A DNA stretch of 27,072 nucleotides from UBA8752 sp964223495 (GCA_964223495.1 CAXQGL010000002.1:1-27072); one strand, 5' to 3'. Shown: positions 16,154-23,971, counted from the stretch's first letter. Notes: generated by a model from the letters alone, not told the origin. A program made the numbers and translations.

Positions 16154-17029
16154 TCAACGCCGGGCTGCATGTCGGGCGAAGGCATTGGACAATGCATTGA
16201 AGGCCAATACCAGCGAGACGATGCATGCACCGGGAATGAGGGCGAGGTGGGCGTGACCGGTGAGGATGGCACCGTAGTGGTCCCGGATGAGGTTGCCCCA
16301 ACTCGGCAGGGGAATCTGGGCGCCCACCCCCATGAAGCTGAGTCCGGCTTCGATCAGGATGGCTGCAGCGAAGTTGGCGGAGGCGATGACGGCGATGGGA
16401 CCGGAGAGGTTCGGCAGGATGTGGAGGAAAACGATGCGCGGTGTCGAAAGGCCGAGAACACGTCCCGCTTCCACCCATTCGATGTTGCGCAACGCGATGA
16501 CCTGTCCCCGCACCACCCTGGCCACCTCGACCCACATGGACAGGCCGATGGCGAGGAACACCTGTTCGAACCCCTTCCCGAAGGCGAGGGTCAAGGCGAG
16601 TACGAGCAGCAGTGTCGGGATGCTCCAGACGACTTGCAGAAGCCAACTGACTGCAGCGTCAAACGGTCCCCCGAGGTATCCGGCCAACGCGCCCAATGGT
16701 ATCCCGATGAGGAGAGAGAGGAGCACGGCGATGATGCCGACGGACAGGGACAATCCAGACCCGGCCACGATCCGGGACAGGTAATCCCGACCGAACCTGT
16801 CGGTGCCCAGGATGAAGGTGCGTTGCCCAGTGGTGCCGGGTTGTGCTGATCCTGTGACCGTGGTGCCGGGTTCGAGCATGGACCATTCGAGGTGCTGCTC
16901 ATTGGCATGCCTGGATGGGTCCGGCCTCCACATGGTGCTGGTGGTGGCGATGACCGTCCACATGAGGATCCAGGCCACGCCGAGCAATGCGGTGGGTTCG
17001 CTGCGGAAGAAGGCGCGAAGGGAATGCAC
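16154..17029 (-). CDS. DppC/OppC-type ABC transporter permease
   Basis: A 291-residue inner-membrane permease of the oligopeptide/dipeptide import group. It has an N-terminal helix (about 13-32), a periplasmic segment with GTDRFGRDYLSRIVAGSG (family hallmark, near residue 75-92), then five more helices. The EAA-type coupling loop is EAGRVLGLSTPRIVFLHILP, and a late ASANFAAAILIEAGLSFMGVG segment follows. This is the usual C-subunit. Its partners (a DppB-type permease, ATPases and a binding protein) are not nearby; it stands between a glycosyltransferase (gap 9 bases) and fcl (gap about 20). The substrate is unknown. The permease family is certain; membership of the polysaccharide operon is by arrangement only. 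Confidence 0.93.
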   Translation of the reverse strand: MHSLRAFFRSEPTALLGVAWILMWTVIATTSTMWRPDPSRHANEQHLEWSMLEPGTTVTGSAQPGTTGQRTFILGTDRFGRDYLSRIVAGSGLSLSVGIIAVLLSLLIGIPLGALAGYLGGPFDAAVSWLLQVVWSIPTLLLVLALTLAFGKGFEQVFLAIGLSMWVEVARVVRGQVIALRNIEWVEAGRVLGLSTPRIVFLHILPNLSGPIAVIASANFAAAILIEAGLSFMGVGAQIPLPSWGNLIRDHYGAILTGHAHLALIPGACIVSLVLAFNALSNAFARHAARR

Positions 17030-17038
17030 GGCCGAAAA

Positions 17039-18232
17039 TTAGTTGGCGGTGCGTCCTTTCCACCGCACCCTGCGGAAGGGCATCAAGAGCAGGGTGGTGA
17101 TGATGAACGGGGGATGGGTCACTGCCAGGAGCAGCAGGGCACCCCATCGTTTCATGGCATTGAATCCGATGAACAGTCCATAGGCCTGTCCGACCTGATG
17201 GGTGTAGGTCATGTCGATACATGCCTTGAGGGTCCAGAAAGCTACTGCAGCCGGAAGCGAGAAGAACGGCAATGCGACTCCGGCGATGTGCATGGTCGCA
17301 ATGACGGTGGCGACCCTGCGGGCTTCAACCAGTGTCGCAGGGTAGGAAGCGGATTTTGCGCCCCATCGGATGCGCTGGTCCAACAGACTGCCCAAGTCCG
17401 GCATCGGAGCAGCCGAAGCCATGGCGGCGGGATGGCCGCACCAACCTACCCGGTGTCCATTGCCCCGTTCGATGATGGCGGCGAGGGAGAAGACATCATC
17501 CCCACTGGCGCGTTCCGGACGGAGCCCATCGTGGGGAAATGCGCTTCTTCGCCAGGCCCATGCCCCGCCACTCGCCATGGCGGGTCGGCCCCGGCGGACC
17601 GCGGCAACGGCCCATCCTTGCATGGCCGAGAAATCAAGGGCCTGCAACAAGTCCATGATGCGTTGGACACCTCCCGCGTGCTGGTGGGCCAACCTCAAAG
17701 GCAGGAGCATCATGTCCAGCATCACTCCCTCCTTCTCGATGTGCTGTTGGACGGCATGAATGAACCCCGGACCTACCCGTACATCGGCATCCACTTGCAC
17801 GATCCACGGGGTGGTTGCGGCCCTGATGCCCGCAGACAGTCCTGCTTTTTTCCCGCTTCCCGGATTGGGGATGATGCGCAGTGGAAAGGCAACAGAGTCC
17901 AATTTCTCCAGCACACGCAGGGTGCCATCTTCGGAAGCATCATCGACGATGATGACCTCGGCGGGCATCAGACTTCCAATGGCGAGGTCACCGAGCAGAT
18001 TGGGCAGGGTGGTGGCTTCATTCCGTGCCGGAAGGACCACGGTCAGTTGGGGGTTCAAGTTGTCATGAACCCCGGGGTCCGTCATTGACAAGGCCCCCAC
18101 GAAGCCCCACATCCAGCGCACCACCTGGACGAGGTGGAACAACAATGGAAGGAAAAAAAGGAGAACGGCCGGTTGCGCGAACACGCGCTCAAGTTCGGTC
18201 GGAATCAACCCACTTTGCGGAGGGCGGACCAT
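17039..18232 (-). CDS. Family 2 glycosyltransferase, membrane-bound
   Basis: A 397-residue GT-A fold glycosyltransferase. An N-terminal helix (about 22-46) is followed by the catalytic domain: VVLPARNEATTLPNLLGDL, EVIIVDDASEDGT, VQVDADVRVGPGF (DxD near 138-140), ASGGAWAWRR, ASGDDVFSL and QRIRWGAKS. The last is the R-W motif of processive and membrane GT2 enzymes. Two or three hydrophobic helices close the protein (about 300-385). It would add sugars on the cytoplasmic face, but donor and acceptor cannot be named. I begin it at the ATG at 18232, which overlaps the upstream flippase-like gene by 28 bases; a TTG at 18208 (overlapping that gene's stop) or a GTG at 18184 are alternatives. Confidence 0.9.
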   Translation of the reverse strand: MVRPPQSGLIPTELERVFAQPAVLLFFLPLLFHLVQVVRWMWGFVGALSMTDPGVHDNLNPQLTVVLPARNEATTLPNLLGDLAIGSLMPAEVIIVDDASEDGTLRVLEKLDSVAFPLRIIPNPGSGKKAGLSAGIRAATTPWIVQVDADVRVGPGFIHAVQQHIEKEGVMLDMMLLPLRLAHQHAGGVQRIMDLLQALDFSAMQGWAVAAVRRGRPAMASGGAWAWRRSAFPHDGLRPERASGDDVFSLAAIIERGNGHRVGWCGHPAAMASAAPMPDLGSLLDQRIRWGAKSASYPATLVEARRVATVIATMHIAGVALPFFSLPAAVAFWTLKACIDMTYTHQVGQAYGLFIGFNAMKRWGALLLLAVTHPPFIITTLLLMPFRRVRWKGRTAN

Positions 18233-19209
18233 TGCCACACCACTCCGACCATGGCGGGAATCAGAATGTTGATGACCCACAGCGTGAGGGTGGCACCGAC
18301 GATGGCGGTGACATCCAAGTGGTTTGCCGTCTGCATTGCCCAAAGGGCAGCCGCTTCGCGAAGGCCGAGGTCTCCGAAGGCGGGCATGGGGGCAAGGCTG
18401 GTCAATCCCCATGTCAAAGCGGCTCCCTCCGCCTGTGAGATGATGCGGTCCAGCGGGTGGGACAGGGAAGCGAGGTGCCCGAAGGCATTCAGGAGCAGGA
18501 TGAACTGCCCGAGCATGACGGTGAATCGGGCAATGCTGAGTGAGAGGGCCCTTCTCCGGCGCACCTTGGCAATTTTTCTGCTCATCCCCCAATTCCCGCA
18601 GAAGGGTGAGGATTTCAAGTACCGCCAGAATGAAGGGGTCCACCCGAAATACAGGGCCAAGGAAACGACGGACATGAGCATCACGGTGGTTCCCGCCAGG
18701 GAGAAGCCGGCCAGGATCAATGCGATACCGGCAGCGGTAATGGTGCACCACCATTGCGCAGCGCACGAGGTGGCGAAGGCGCGCATGGCCATGTTCCGCT
18801 CGCTCTGTCGGACTGCCGAAACCCTTCCAATACCGGCGCCCAATCTGAATGGACCGATGAGGCTCCATGCAGTGCCATACAGTACTTCACGCACCCTTTT
18901 CCCCATCCGGTCCCAGGGGAGCAATTCAGCCCACTTGAAACTCTCCAATCCCCAATTCACGGGAACCAACAGGACGGCGCCAATCAATGCCCCGGGATGA
19001 ATGTTCCAAGTCCATGCTTCCGCAGGCAAGGAGAGCAACTTCGTTCCCAGGATGTATCCGGCAGTAAACAGCGGCAAAAGGAACAACAAGCCCCATTGCA
19101 ACCATTTCGGGATTCCGGGCAAATGCCATCCCGTGCGATCATGAGACAGTACAAAGGACTGTCGACGCGTGTGCTCAACTTTATTGGACATGGCTTTGGT
19201 AACCGCCAT
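18205..19209 (-). CDS. Flippase-like membrane protein (LPG synthase TM / YbhN family)
   Basis: A 334-residue polytopic protein with about seven to eight helices. It carries the family mark APMPAFGDLGLREAAAL near residue 268-284, comparable to the GGLGxRE motif of the UPF0104/YbhN and AglD group. A QSERNMAMRAFATSC-type loop and FRLGAGIGRVSAVR also match this kind of protein. Members are thought to move or modify lipid-linked substrates; the lysyl-transferase part of MprF is absent, so lysyl-PG synthesis is not implied. The start at 19209 (MAVTKAM) avoids an implausible 56-codon extension through the shared intergenic region with ruvC. It heads an operon with the GT2 glycosyltransferase, which suggests one works on the product of the other. 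Confidence 0.82.
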   Translation of the reverse strand: MAVTKAMSNKVEHTRRQSFVLSHDRTGWHLPGIPKWLQWGLLFLLPLFTAGYILGTKLLSLPAEAWTWNIHPGALIGAVLLVPVNWGLESFKWAELLPWDRMGKRVREVLYGTAWSLIGPFRLGAGIGRVSAVRQSERNMAMRAFATSCAAQWWCTITAAGIALILAGFSLAGTTVMLMSVVSLALYFGWTPSFWRYLKSSPFCGNWGMSRKIAKVRRRRALSLSIARFTVMLGQFILLLNAFGHLASLSHPLDRIISQAEGAALTWGLTSLAPMPAFGDLGLREAAALWAMQTANHLDVTAIVGATLTLWVINILIPAMVGVVWQWSALRKVG

Positions 19210-19263
19210 CAAGATATTTTTTTCCTCAGGATTTCTGGAGTCCTGGAGGAAATAGGTGTTGTA

Positions 19264-19271
19264 TAATTTTG
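19264..19271 (+). promoter_or_regulatory. Perfect TAnnTTTG box for ruvC
   Basis: TAATTTTG on the plus strand is an exact match to the Bacteroidota -7 element. A start about 4-5 bases downstream gives an mRNA leader of about 104 bases before the ruvC ATG at 19380, unlike most other genes here. No clear -33 element is visible. Confidence 0.5.
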
Positions 19272-19322
19272 TAGTCGTTTTCCTACACGGCCGCTTGTGG
19301 TCCCCGAGCATCCGAATTGCGG

Positions 19323-19379
19323 CTTGTCCGGATGGTTCGTGGACAAGCTTGTTTTCTGACCTGGTGCACTGAACCATCC
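19323..19379 (+). promoter_or_regulatory. Structured ruvC leader with nested inverted repeats
   Basis: CTTGTCC (19323-19329) pairs with GGACAAG (19341-19347) to form a 7-bp hairpin with an 11-base loop. Nine of these loop bases, GGATGGTTC (19330-19338), are perfectly complementary to GAACCATCC (19371-19379), which ends one base before the ATG. The two pairings can coexist as a pseudoknot or compete. Either form would place a helix against the initiation region. A control of ruvC translation is inferred, not shown. Confidence 0.4.
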
Positions 19380-19961
19380 ATGACAGAACTTGGCTTTGTG
19401 GAAGCAGGACCTGCCATCATCTTGGGAATCGATCCCGGCACGACCATCATGGGTTACGGTGTCATCCGCGCCTGGTCACGGAATCGGGTGGAGCTGCTAG
19501 AAATGGGGGCGTTGCACATGGCCAAGGTTTCGGATCACGCAACCAAGCTGAAGCGGATCCATGACCGTTGTGCAGGACTGATCGAGGCGCATGCTCCCGA
19601 TCACTTTGCCGTGGAGGCGCCCTTCTTCGGAAAGAATGTCCAATCGATGCTGAAGCTGGGGCGCGCCCAGGGGGTGGCGTTGGCTGCGGCCTTGGTTCGT
19701 GAGGTGCCGGTTTCGGAATACGCCCCGCGCCGGGTCAAGCAGGCCATCACGGGCTCAGGGTCGGCTTCGAAGGAGCAGGTAGCGGCCATGGTGCAGCGGA
19801 CATTGTCGATTCCCGATGCGGACATGCCGAGGGACCTTGATGCGACGGATGGCCTCGCCGTGGCGCTCTGCCATCACTATGAAATGGGGACACCCACGCT
19901 GGGAGGCAAGGGTGGTGGCTGGGCTGCATTCATTCGCGAAAATCCGCAGCGCGCCCGCTGA
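19380..19961 (+). CDS. ruvC: Crossover junction endodeoxyribonuclease RuvC
   Basis: RuvC cuts Holliday junctions in step with RuvAB during recombinational repair. The 193-residue protein is slightly longer than the E. coli form. It has the RNase-H-fold start LGIDPGTTIMGYG (D18), VEAPFFGKNVQSMLKLG (E79), ALVREVPVSEYAPRRVKQAI, and DLDATDGLAVALCHH with the last two acidic residues (D154, D157). All four metal ligands are therefore present. The ATG at 19380 is chosen over an in-frame TTG at 19317 because the added residues have no family similarity. It is divergent from the polysaccharide operon and is followed by the aminotransferase gene after 29 bases. Confidence 0.96.
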   Translation: MTELGFVEAGPAIILGIDPGTTIMGYGVIRAWSRNRVELLEMGALHMAKVSDHATKLKRIHDRCAGLIEAHAPDHFAVEAPFFGKNVQSMLKLGRAQGVALAAALVREVPVSEYAPRRVKQAITGSGSASKEQVAAMVQRTLSIPDADMPRDLDATDGLAVALCHHYEMGTPTLGGKGGGWAAFIRENPQRAR

Positions 19962-19976
19962 ACGCATTTTCTGCCC

Positions 19977-19984
19977 GACCTTCG
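19977..19984 (+). promoter_or_regulatory. Weak -7-like box before the aminotransferase gene
   Basis: GACCTTCG lies 6 bases before the ATG at 19991. It differs from TAnnTTTG at two positions. It sits in the 29-base gap after ruvC, so it may give separate expression. Confidence 0.25.
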
Positions 19985-19990
19985 GACCGG

Positions 19991-21079
19991 ATGTCGCGCC
20001 ATCATCATTTGCCGGTCACTTTGCCGTTTCCGACACCTCGGGATGAGGTGCTCGAGTTGCTCCATGGCATCTGGGATCGAAACTGGTTGACGAACAATGG
20101 CCCCGTTCATCAGGAGTTCGAGGCGGCATTGACCAGGGAGCTCGATTTGGCTCATCTGCAGTTGGTCGGCAACGGCACCATTGCCTTGCAATTGGCATAT
20201 CAGGCGCTTTGCCTGGAAGGCGAGGTCATCACGACCCCCATCAGTTATGTCGCAACGGTATCGAGTCTCGTGTGGGAACGCTGCAAGCCGGTGTTCGTGG
20301 ATGTGTTGGACTCGACCCTGTGCATAGATCCTGCCGCCATCGAGGCGGCCGTAACACCTCGGACCACGGCCATCGTGGCGACCCACTGTTATGGACTGCC
20401 CTGCGATGTGGATGCCATCAGGGCCATCGCCGAACGGCATGGATTGAAGGTCATCTACGATGCGGCCCATGCCGTAGGCAGCCGATACAAGGAACGGAGC
20501 CTGTTGGATTTCGGGGACTTCAGTACGACCAGTCTGCATGCCACCAAGCTTCTTCATTCGGTGGAGGGTGGCGCCATCATCTCTTCCAATGGGGAATTGA
20601 ACAATCGGATCCGATTCAACCGGAATTTCGGACATGATGGTCCCGAGCAGTTCAATGGGGTGGGCATCAACGGTAAGATGTCTGAATTCCATGCCGCGGT
20701 TGGTCTCGTCAACCTGCGTTACTTCGAGGACATCCTCGACCAGAGAAAGGAGTGCCATGCATTGTATGATGCCGCGCTCAGCAGTGCAGCCGTTGTCAAG
20801 TTGAGCGCCCCTGAGGGGGCGGAATGGAATTGCTCCTATTATCCGGTACTGTTCGAATCGGAGCAGGCACTGCTGCGGACCTTCGAGGCATTGTCAGCAG
20901 AGGGCATCATGGCCCGGCGCTATTTCCATCCCAGCCTCGATACTTTGGATTATGTGCAATCCGCTGACCTTCCCGTGGCCCACGACGTGACAAGGAGGGT
21001 GGCCTGCCTGCCGCTCATGTATCAATTGACGGCTGAGGACATTGATAGGGTGTCCTCCATCATCGCATCAACGGCCTGA
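19991..21079 (+). CDS. DegT/DnrJ/EryC1-family sugar aminotransferase
   Basis: A 362-residue PLP-dependent aminotransferase of the type that forms amino-deoxy sugars on nucleotide donors. Marks are LTNNGPVHQEFE at the start, VGNGTIALQLAYQAL for cofactor phosphate binding, ATHCYGLPCDVDAI, IYDAAHAVGS (D157 near the pyridine nitrogen), SLHATKLLHSVEGGAI (Schiff-base K186) and GINGKMSEFHAAVGL. The size is usual. It would supply an amino sugar for surface glycans such as those built by the genes on the other strand, although it is not in that operon. The product sugar cannot be told. The gene ends one base before the convergent mscS stop, with no room for a terminator. Confidence 0.92.
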   Translation: MSRHHHLPVTLPFPTPRDEVLELLHGIWDRNWLTNNGPVHQEFEAALTRELDLAHLQLVGNGTIALQLAYQALCLEGEVITTPISYVATVSSLVWERCKPVFVDVLDSTLCIDPAAIEAAVTPRTTAIVATHCYGLPCDVDAIRAIAERHGLKVIYDAAHAVGSRYKERSLLDFGDFSTTSLHATKLLHSVEGGAIISSNGELNNRIRFNRNFGHDGPEQFNGVGINGKMSEFHAAVGLVNLRYFEDILDQRKECHALYDAALSSAAVVKLSAPEGAEWNCSYYPVLFESEQALLRTFEALSAEGIMARRYFHPSLDTLDYVQSADLPVAHDVTRRVACLPLMYQLTAEDIDRVSSIIASTA

Positions 21080-21080
21080 T

Positions 21081-22145
21081 TCAGCCGGCGGAGACGTCGG
21101 GGGTGAGGAGCGTCTGGGTCGGGAAGGCGAAGTCGAGGCCGGCGGCGTTGAACCGCTTCAGGATTTCCATGTTGACTTCTCCTTGGCTGAGCGCAACGTG
21201 ACCCTCCTTCTTGATGAAGTACACCATCTTGATGTTGAGTGAGAAATCCCCGAAGCTCTCGAACCATATGGTAGGATCCGGCTCAAGGGTGTCGCTCATC
21301 TCATTGACGATGTCCCTGAGGATACCCATGCCCTGTTCGACCTGCTCGGGCTTCATGTCATAGGTCAGGCCCAGCGTGATGGCCACCTTCCGGGTGGGCT
21401 CGATGGTGACATTTTCGACGAAGCTGTCGGTGAACTTGAAGTTGGGGATGATGACGATGCGGCCCGCGAGGGTGCGCAGTCGGGTGGAACGGATGCCGAT
21501 CTCCTCTATGGTGCCATCATAGCCGCCGATCTGGACGCGATCCCCGACCTGGAAGGGTTTGTCCACAAAGACGGTGATGCCGCCGAAGATGTTGGAGACA
21601 AAATCCTTTGCGGCCATGGCCATGGCCAGACCGCCGATGCCGACACCGGCGATGAGGGCACCCACATCGTAGCCTGCATTGTTCAGCGCCATGATGAGGC
21701 CGAAGACCCAGATGCCGGAACGCAGACCCTTGCGCAGGATGGGACCGAACTGGTCCATCATCGCGCTCTCCTTGCTCAGGGTATAGGGCACGAAGAAATT
21801 CATGATGACGGCGTCCACGAGCCGCGCGATGCCCCACGTGATGTTCAGGGCGTAAGCGACCTTCATCGCGGAGTCGACGAAGGCGTCCACTCCATCCCCG
21901 AAGGTCAGCTGTCCATAGCCCGTTCGGAGGGCGATGATGGTGAGGGCGAGTACCAATGGCTCCTCGAGCTTGTCGACGATGAGGTCGTCGAGGTTGGAGC
22001 GGGTCCTGGACGTGATTTTTCGGGCAATGTTGCCTACGATCTTGTAGAGGACGCGGGCAACGATGATGCCTCCGATGGCCCATGCCAGGGCCAACAGCCA
22101 ATGTTGGAGTGAATTGCCGAGGAAGGTGTTCTGGAGAATGTCCAT
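21081..22145 (-). CDS. MscS-family mechanosensitive channel
   Basis: A 354-residue inner-membrane channel that releases solutes on hypo-osmotic shock. Hydrophobic helices lie at about residues 15-38, 65-80, 95-115 and 140-160. They are followed by the pore-lining helix VGALIAGVGIGGLAMAMAAKD, a Gly/Ala-rich pattern as in MscS TM3, then SNIFGGITVFVDKPFQVGD, GTIEEIGIRSTRLRT and IVIIPNF of the beta domain. The C-terminal mixed domain ends near FPTQTLLTP, also common. It is 51 bases downstream of the small outer-membrane protein gene on the same strand and may be co-transcribed. Confidence 0.95.
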   Translation of the reverse strand: MDILQNTFLGNSLQHWLLALAWAIGGIIVARVLYKIVGNIARKITSRTRSNLDDLIVDKLEEPLVLALTIIALRTGYGQLTFGDGVDAFVDSAMKVAYALNITWGIARLVDAVIMNFFVPYTLSKESAMMDQFGPILRKGLRSGIWVFGLIMALNNAGYDVGALIAGVGIGGLAMAMAAKDFVSNIFGGITVFVDKPFQVGDRVQIGGYDGTIEEIGIRSTRLRTLAGRIVIIPNFKFTDSFVENVTIEPTRKVAITLGLTYDMKPEQVEQGMGILRDIVNEMSDTLEPDPTIWFESFGDFSLNIKMVYFIKKEGHVALSQGEVNMEILKRFNAAGLDFAFPTQTLLTPDVSAG

Positions 22146-22196
22146 GTCGTCGTGAATGCGGGCGCAAATTGCGCAATTCCCGTTAAAGGTTATCGG

Positions 22197-22781
22197 TTAG
22201 AAGCCGAGGGCGAGTCCCCCCCGGATGGTGGGATTGTCGTAGGGGTTGAGTGGGTTCTCGGTCACATCGTAGAGGATGGTCACCCCGGCACCGAGGCGGT
22301 CGGATACGCCTTGGTAGTAACCCCCGCCCACCCAGAGCATGCTGGTCCATTGGGTTTCCGCTGGCTCGATCAGCCACGGGCTGGGCACCCTGACCTGTTC
22401 GAGTTCGACGTGGGCGAAAACGCGGGTGAAGAGGCGGTGGCGGGCAAAGATGTTGCCGCCATGGATGGCGTTGTCGATGTTGCCGGACACGCTTTTGAAG
22501 CGCTGGAAGTAATAGGTGGCGCCAATCCCTGCGAGCAGGTTCTCATTGACCCGGTAGCCCAGTTGTGGTGCACCTCCAATGAGCGTGTTCGTGCCCAATT
22601 GGAAGGCCGCAGTGCCGCCCAGGGTGAGGCGCTCCTTGAAACTGCGCTCGGACATGGCCCTGTTGTCAACGCCTGTGATGTCACGCTCCCTTTCTTCCGG
22701 ATCGAACCACCAATCACTTTGGGCATGCACCACCGGTGTCAGGGTCAGAAGTGTCAAATACAGTAAAATGCGGCGTGCCAT
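22197..22781 (-). CDS. Small outer-membrane beta-barrel protein, unknown role
   Basis: A 194-residue exported protein with a signal peptide (residues 1-20, ending VVHAQ). After a charged stretch (about 26-52) come eight or so short alternating strands with aromatic and Gly residues, such as IGATYYFQRF, HRLFTRVFAHVEL and SMLWVGGGYYQGVSDRL. It ends RGGLALGF with a terminal Phe, as is typical of outer-membrane barrels. I do not recognise a named family. A TAGATTCA box 4 bases before the ATG, back to back with the purK box, supports the start at 22781. mscS follows on the same strand. Confidence 0.78.
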   Translation of the reverse strand: MARRILLYLTLLTLTPVVHAQSDWWFDPEERERDITGVDNRAMSERSFKERLTLGGTAAFQLGTNTLIGGAPQLGYRVNENLLAGIGATYYFQRFKSVSGNIDNAIHGGNIFARHRLFTRVFAHVELEQVRVPSPWLIEPAETQWTSMLWVGGGYYQGVSDRLGAGVTILYDVTENPLNPYDNPTIRGGLALGF

Positions 22782-22785
22782 GCTG

Positions 22786-22793
22786 TGAATCTA
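22786..22793 (-). promoter_or_regulatory. -7-like box for the small barrel gene
   Basis: TAGATTCA on the minus strand, six of eight to TAnnTTTG, ends 4 bases before the ATG at 22781. It lies in the 32-base divergent gap shared with purK. Confidence 0.4.
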
Positions 22794-22800
22794 ACACCGG

Positions 22801-22808
22801 TATCTTCG
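22801..22808 (+). promoter_or_regulatory. -7 box for purK
   Basis: TATCTTCG, one mismatch to TAnnTTTG, ends 5 bases before the ATG at 22814. Only 7 bases separate it from the opposing box of the small barrel gene. Confidence 0.5.
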
Positions 22809-22813
22809 CGGCA

Positions 22814-23971
22814 ATGCAAGGCGATAAGGCTTCTTTCCGCAACGGTGCGGACCTGCGTATCGGCTTCCTTGGAGGAGGCCAGTTGGGGCGGATGACCATT
22901 CAGGCAGCTCTGGATCTCGACCTGCGCATCGAGGTGCTCGACCCTGATCCGCAGTGCCCCTGTGCGCGCATCGCCCATCGTTTCACACTGGGTGACCTCA
23001 ACGATGCACAGGCCGTCATCGACTGGGGCCGGAATCTCGATGTGGTGACGGTGGAGATCGAGAATGTCAGTACGGAAGGATTGACGGCCCTCAAGGCCAT
23101 GGGGGTTCGTGTATTGCCCGATCCCGCCCACCTTGCGCTGATCCGTGACAAGGGGATGCAGAAGCAATTCTATGCGGAGCATGGCATCCCGACGTCGGAC
23201 TTCGCGCTGGTTGAAGATGGCCGGGCTGAAGTGCTTTCGCGGGGCCTGCCCGTGGTGCAGAAGTTGCGGACCGGCGGCTATGATGGGCGCGGCGTGCAGG
23301 TCATCCGTTCGGAGGAGGAGGCGCGCTATGCGTTCGATGCGCCAAGCGTGCTCGAGGATGCGGTCGCCATCGACAAGGAGCTCAGCGTCATTGTGGCCCG
23401 ATCGACTGCCGGAGAGGTCAAGACATACCCCGTAGTGGAAGCCGTGTTCAACGAGTTGAACCTCGTCGACTATCTCGTGGCGCCGGCGCGCATTTCCGAG
23501 GCTGTCGAGGCGGAGGCCCGGCAGGTGGCGCTGTCCGTGGTGGAAGCGATGGATTTCACCGGCCTGCTCGCGGTCGAGCTGTTCCTCGACAAGGAGGGGC
23601 GGATCCTGGTCAACGAGGTCGCCCCCCGCGCCCACAATTCCGGCCACCACACCATCGAAGCGTGCGGCACGTCCCAGTTCGAGCAGCATTTGCGGGCCAT
23701 CCTCGGTCTGCCCCTCGGCGATACGTCCCAATGGACGGCTGCCGCCATGCTCAATCTGATTGGTGCCCCCGGTGCGAGCGGGGTGCCCACTTATCCCGCC
23801 TTCATGGATGCGCTCGCTGAGCCTGGATTGCATCCGCACATTTACGGCAAAGCAGCGGTCCGCGAAGGCCGTAAGATGGGTCACGTCACGATCCTCGCCG
23901 AGACCGCCGATGCGGCTGAGCAACGCGTCCACGCCCTGCGCGACCACATTTCCACAGTTCACGCACATTGA
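22814..23971 (+). CDS. purK: 5-(carboxyamino)imidazole ribonucleotide synthase
   Basis: PurK uses ATP and bicarbonate to carboxylate AIR to N5-CAIR in purine synthesis; PurE then rearranges it. The 385-residue protein has the N-terminal loop IGFLGGGQLGRM, the VVTVEIENVSTEGL segment, ATP-grasp parts VVQKLRTGGYDGRGV and AIDKELSVIVARS, and the metal-binding LVNEVAPRAHNSGHHTIEA. It ends with the small C-terminal domain (YGKAAVREGRKMGHVTI). All family landmarks are there. The start at 22814 is supported by the box 5 bases upstream; an in-frame extension upstream would run into the divergent gene. purE is not in the window. Confidence 0.97.
   Translation: MQGDKASFRNGADLRIGFLGGGQLGRMTIQAALDLDLRIEVLDPDPQCPCARIAHRFTLGDLNDAQAVIDWGRNLDVVTVEIENVSTEGLTALKAMGVRVLPDPAHLALIRDKGMQKQFYAEHGIPTSDFALVEDGRAEVLSRGLPVVQKLRTGGYDGRGVQVIRSEEEARYAFDAPSVLEDAVAIDKELSVIVARSTAGEVKTYPVVEAVFNELNLVDYLVAPARISEAVEAEARQVALSVVEAMDFTGLLAVELFLDKEGRILVNEVAPRAHNSGHHTIEACGTSQFEQHLRAILGLPLGDTSQWTAAAMLNLIGAPGASGVPTYPAFMDALAEPGLHPHIYGKAAVREGRKMGHVTILAETADAAEQRVHALRDHISTVHAH

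Noticed and set aside
16892..18088. A 398-codon open frame on the plus strand opposite the GT2 gene
   Set aside because: The minus-strand frame has clear GT2 motifs, and this product is Gly/Asp/His-rich without any recognisable domain. The same applies to long antisense frames at 2788-3471, 4042-5124, 15267-16256, 23959-24942 and 26162-26944.
18233..18868. Upstream extension of the GT2 frame to 18868
   Set aside because: This stretch lies inside the flippase-like gene and its translation is Arg/His/Pro-rich with no GT features; the frame is open only by composition.
19210..19216. TATCTTG directly before the ATG of the flippase-like gene as a -7 box
   Set aside because: It touches the start codon, which would place transcription start within the coding region. 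It does not fit the 4-8 base spacing of the others.
19210..19377. 56-codon N-terminal extension of the flippase-like protein
   Set aside because: It would cover the whole divergent gap including the ruvC promoter box, and the residues have no helix or signal character. The ATG at 19209 gives a normal family length.
22754..23968. A 404-codon open frame on the minus strand opposite purK
   Set aside because: It mirrors almost the whole of purK, a certain gene, and gives a low-complexity product rich in His, Arg and Asp with no domain. High GC codon bias leaves the opposite frame open.
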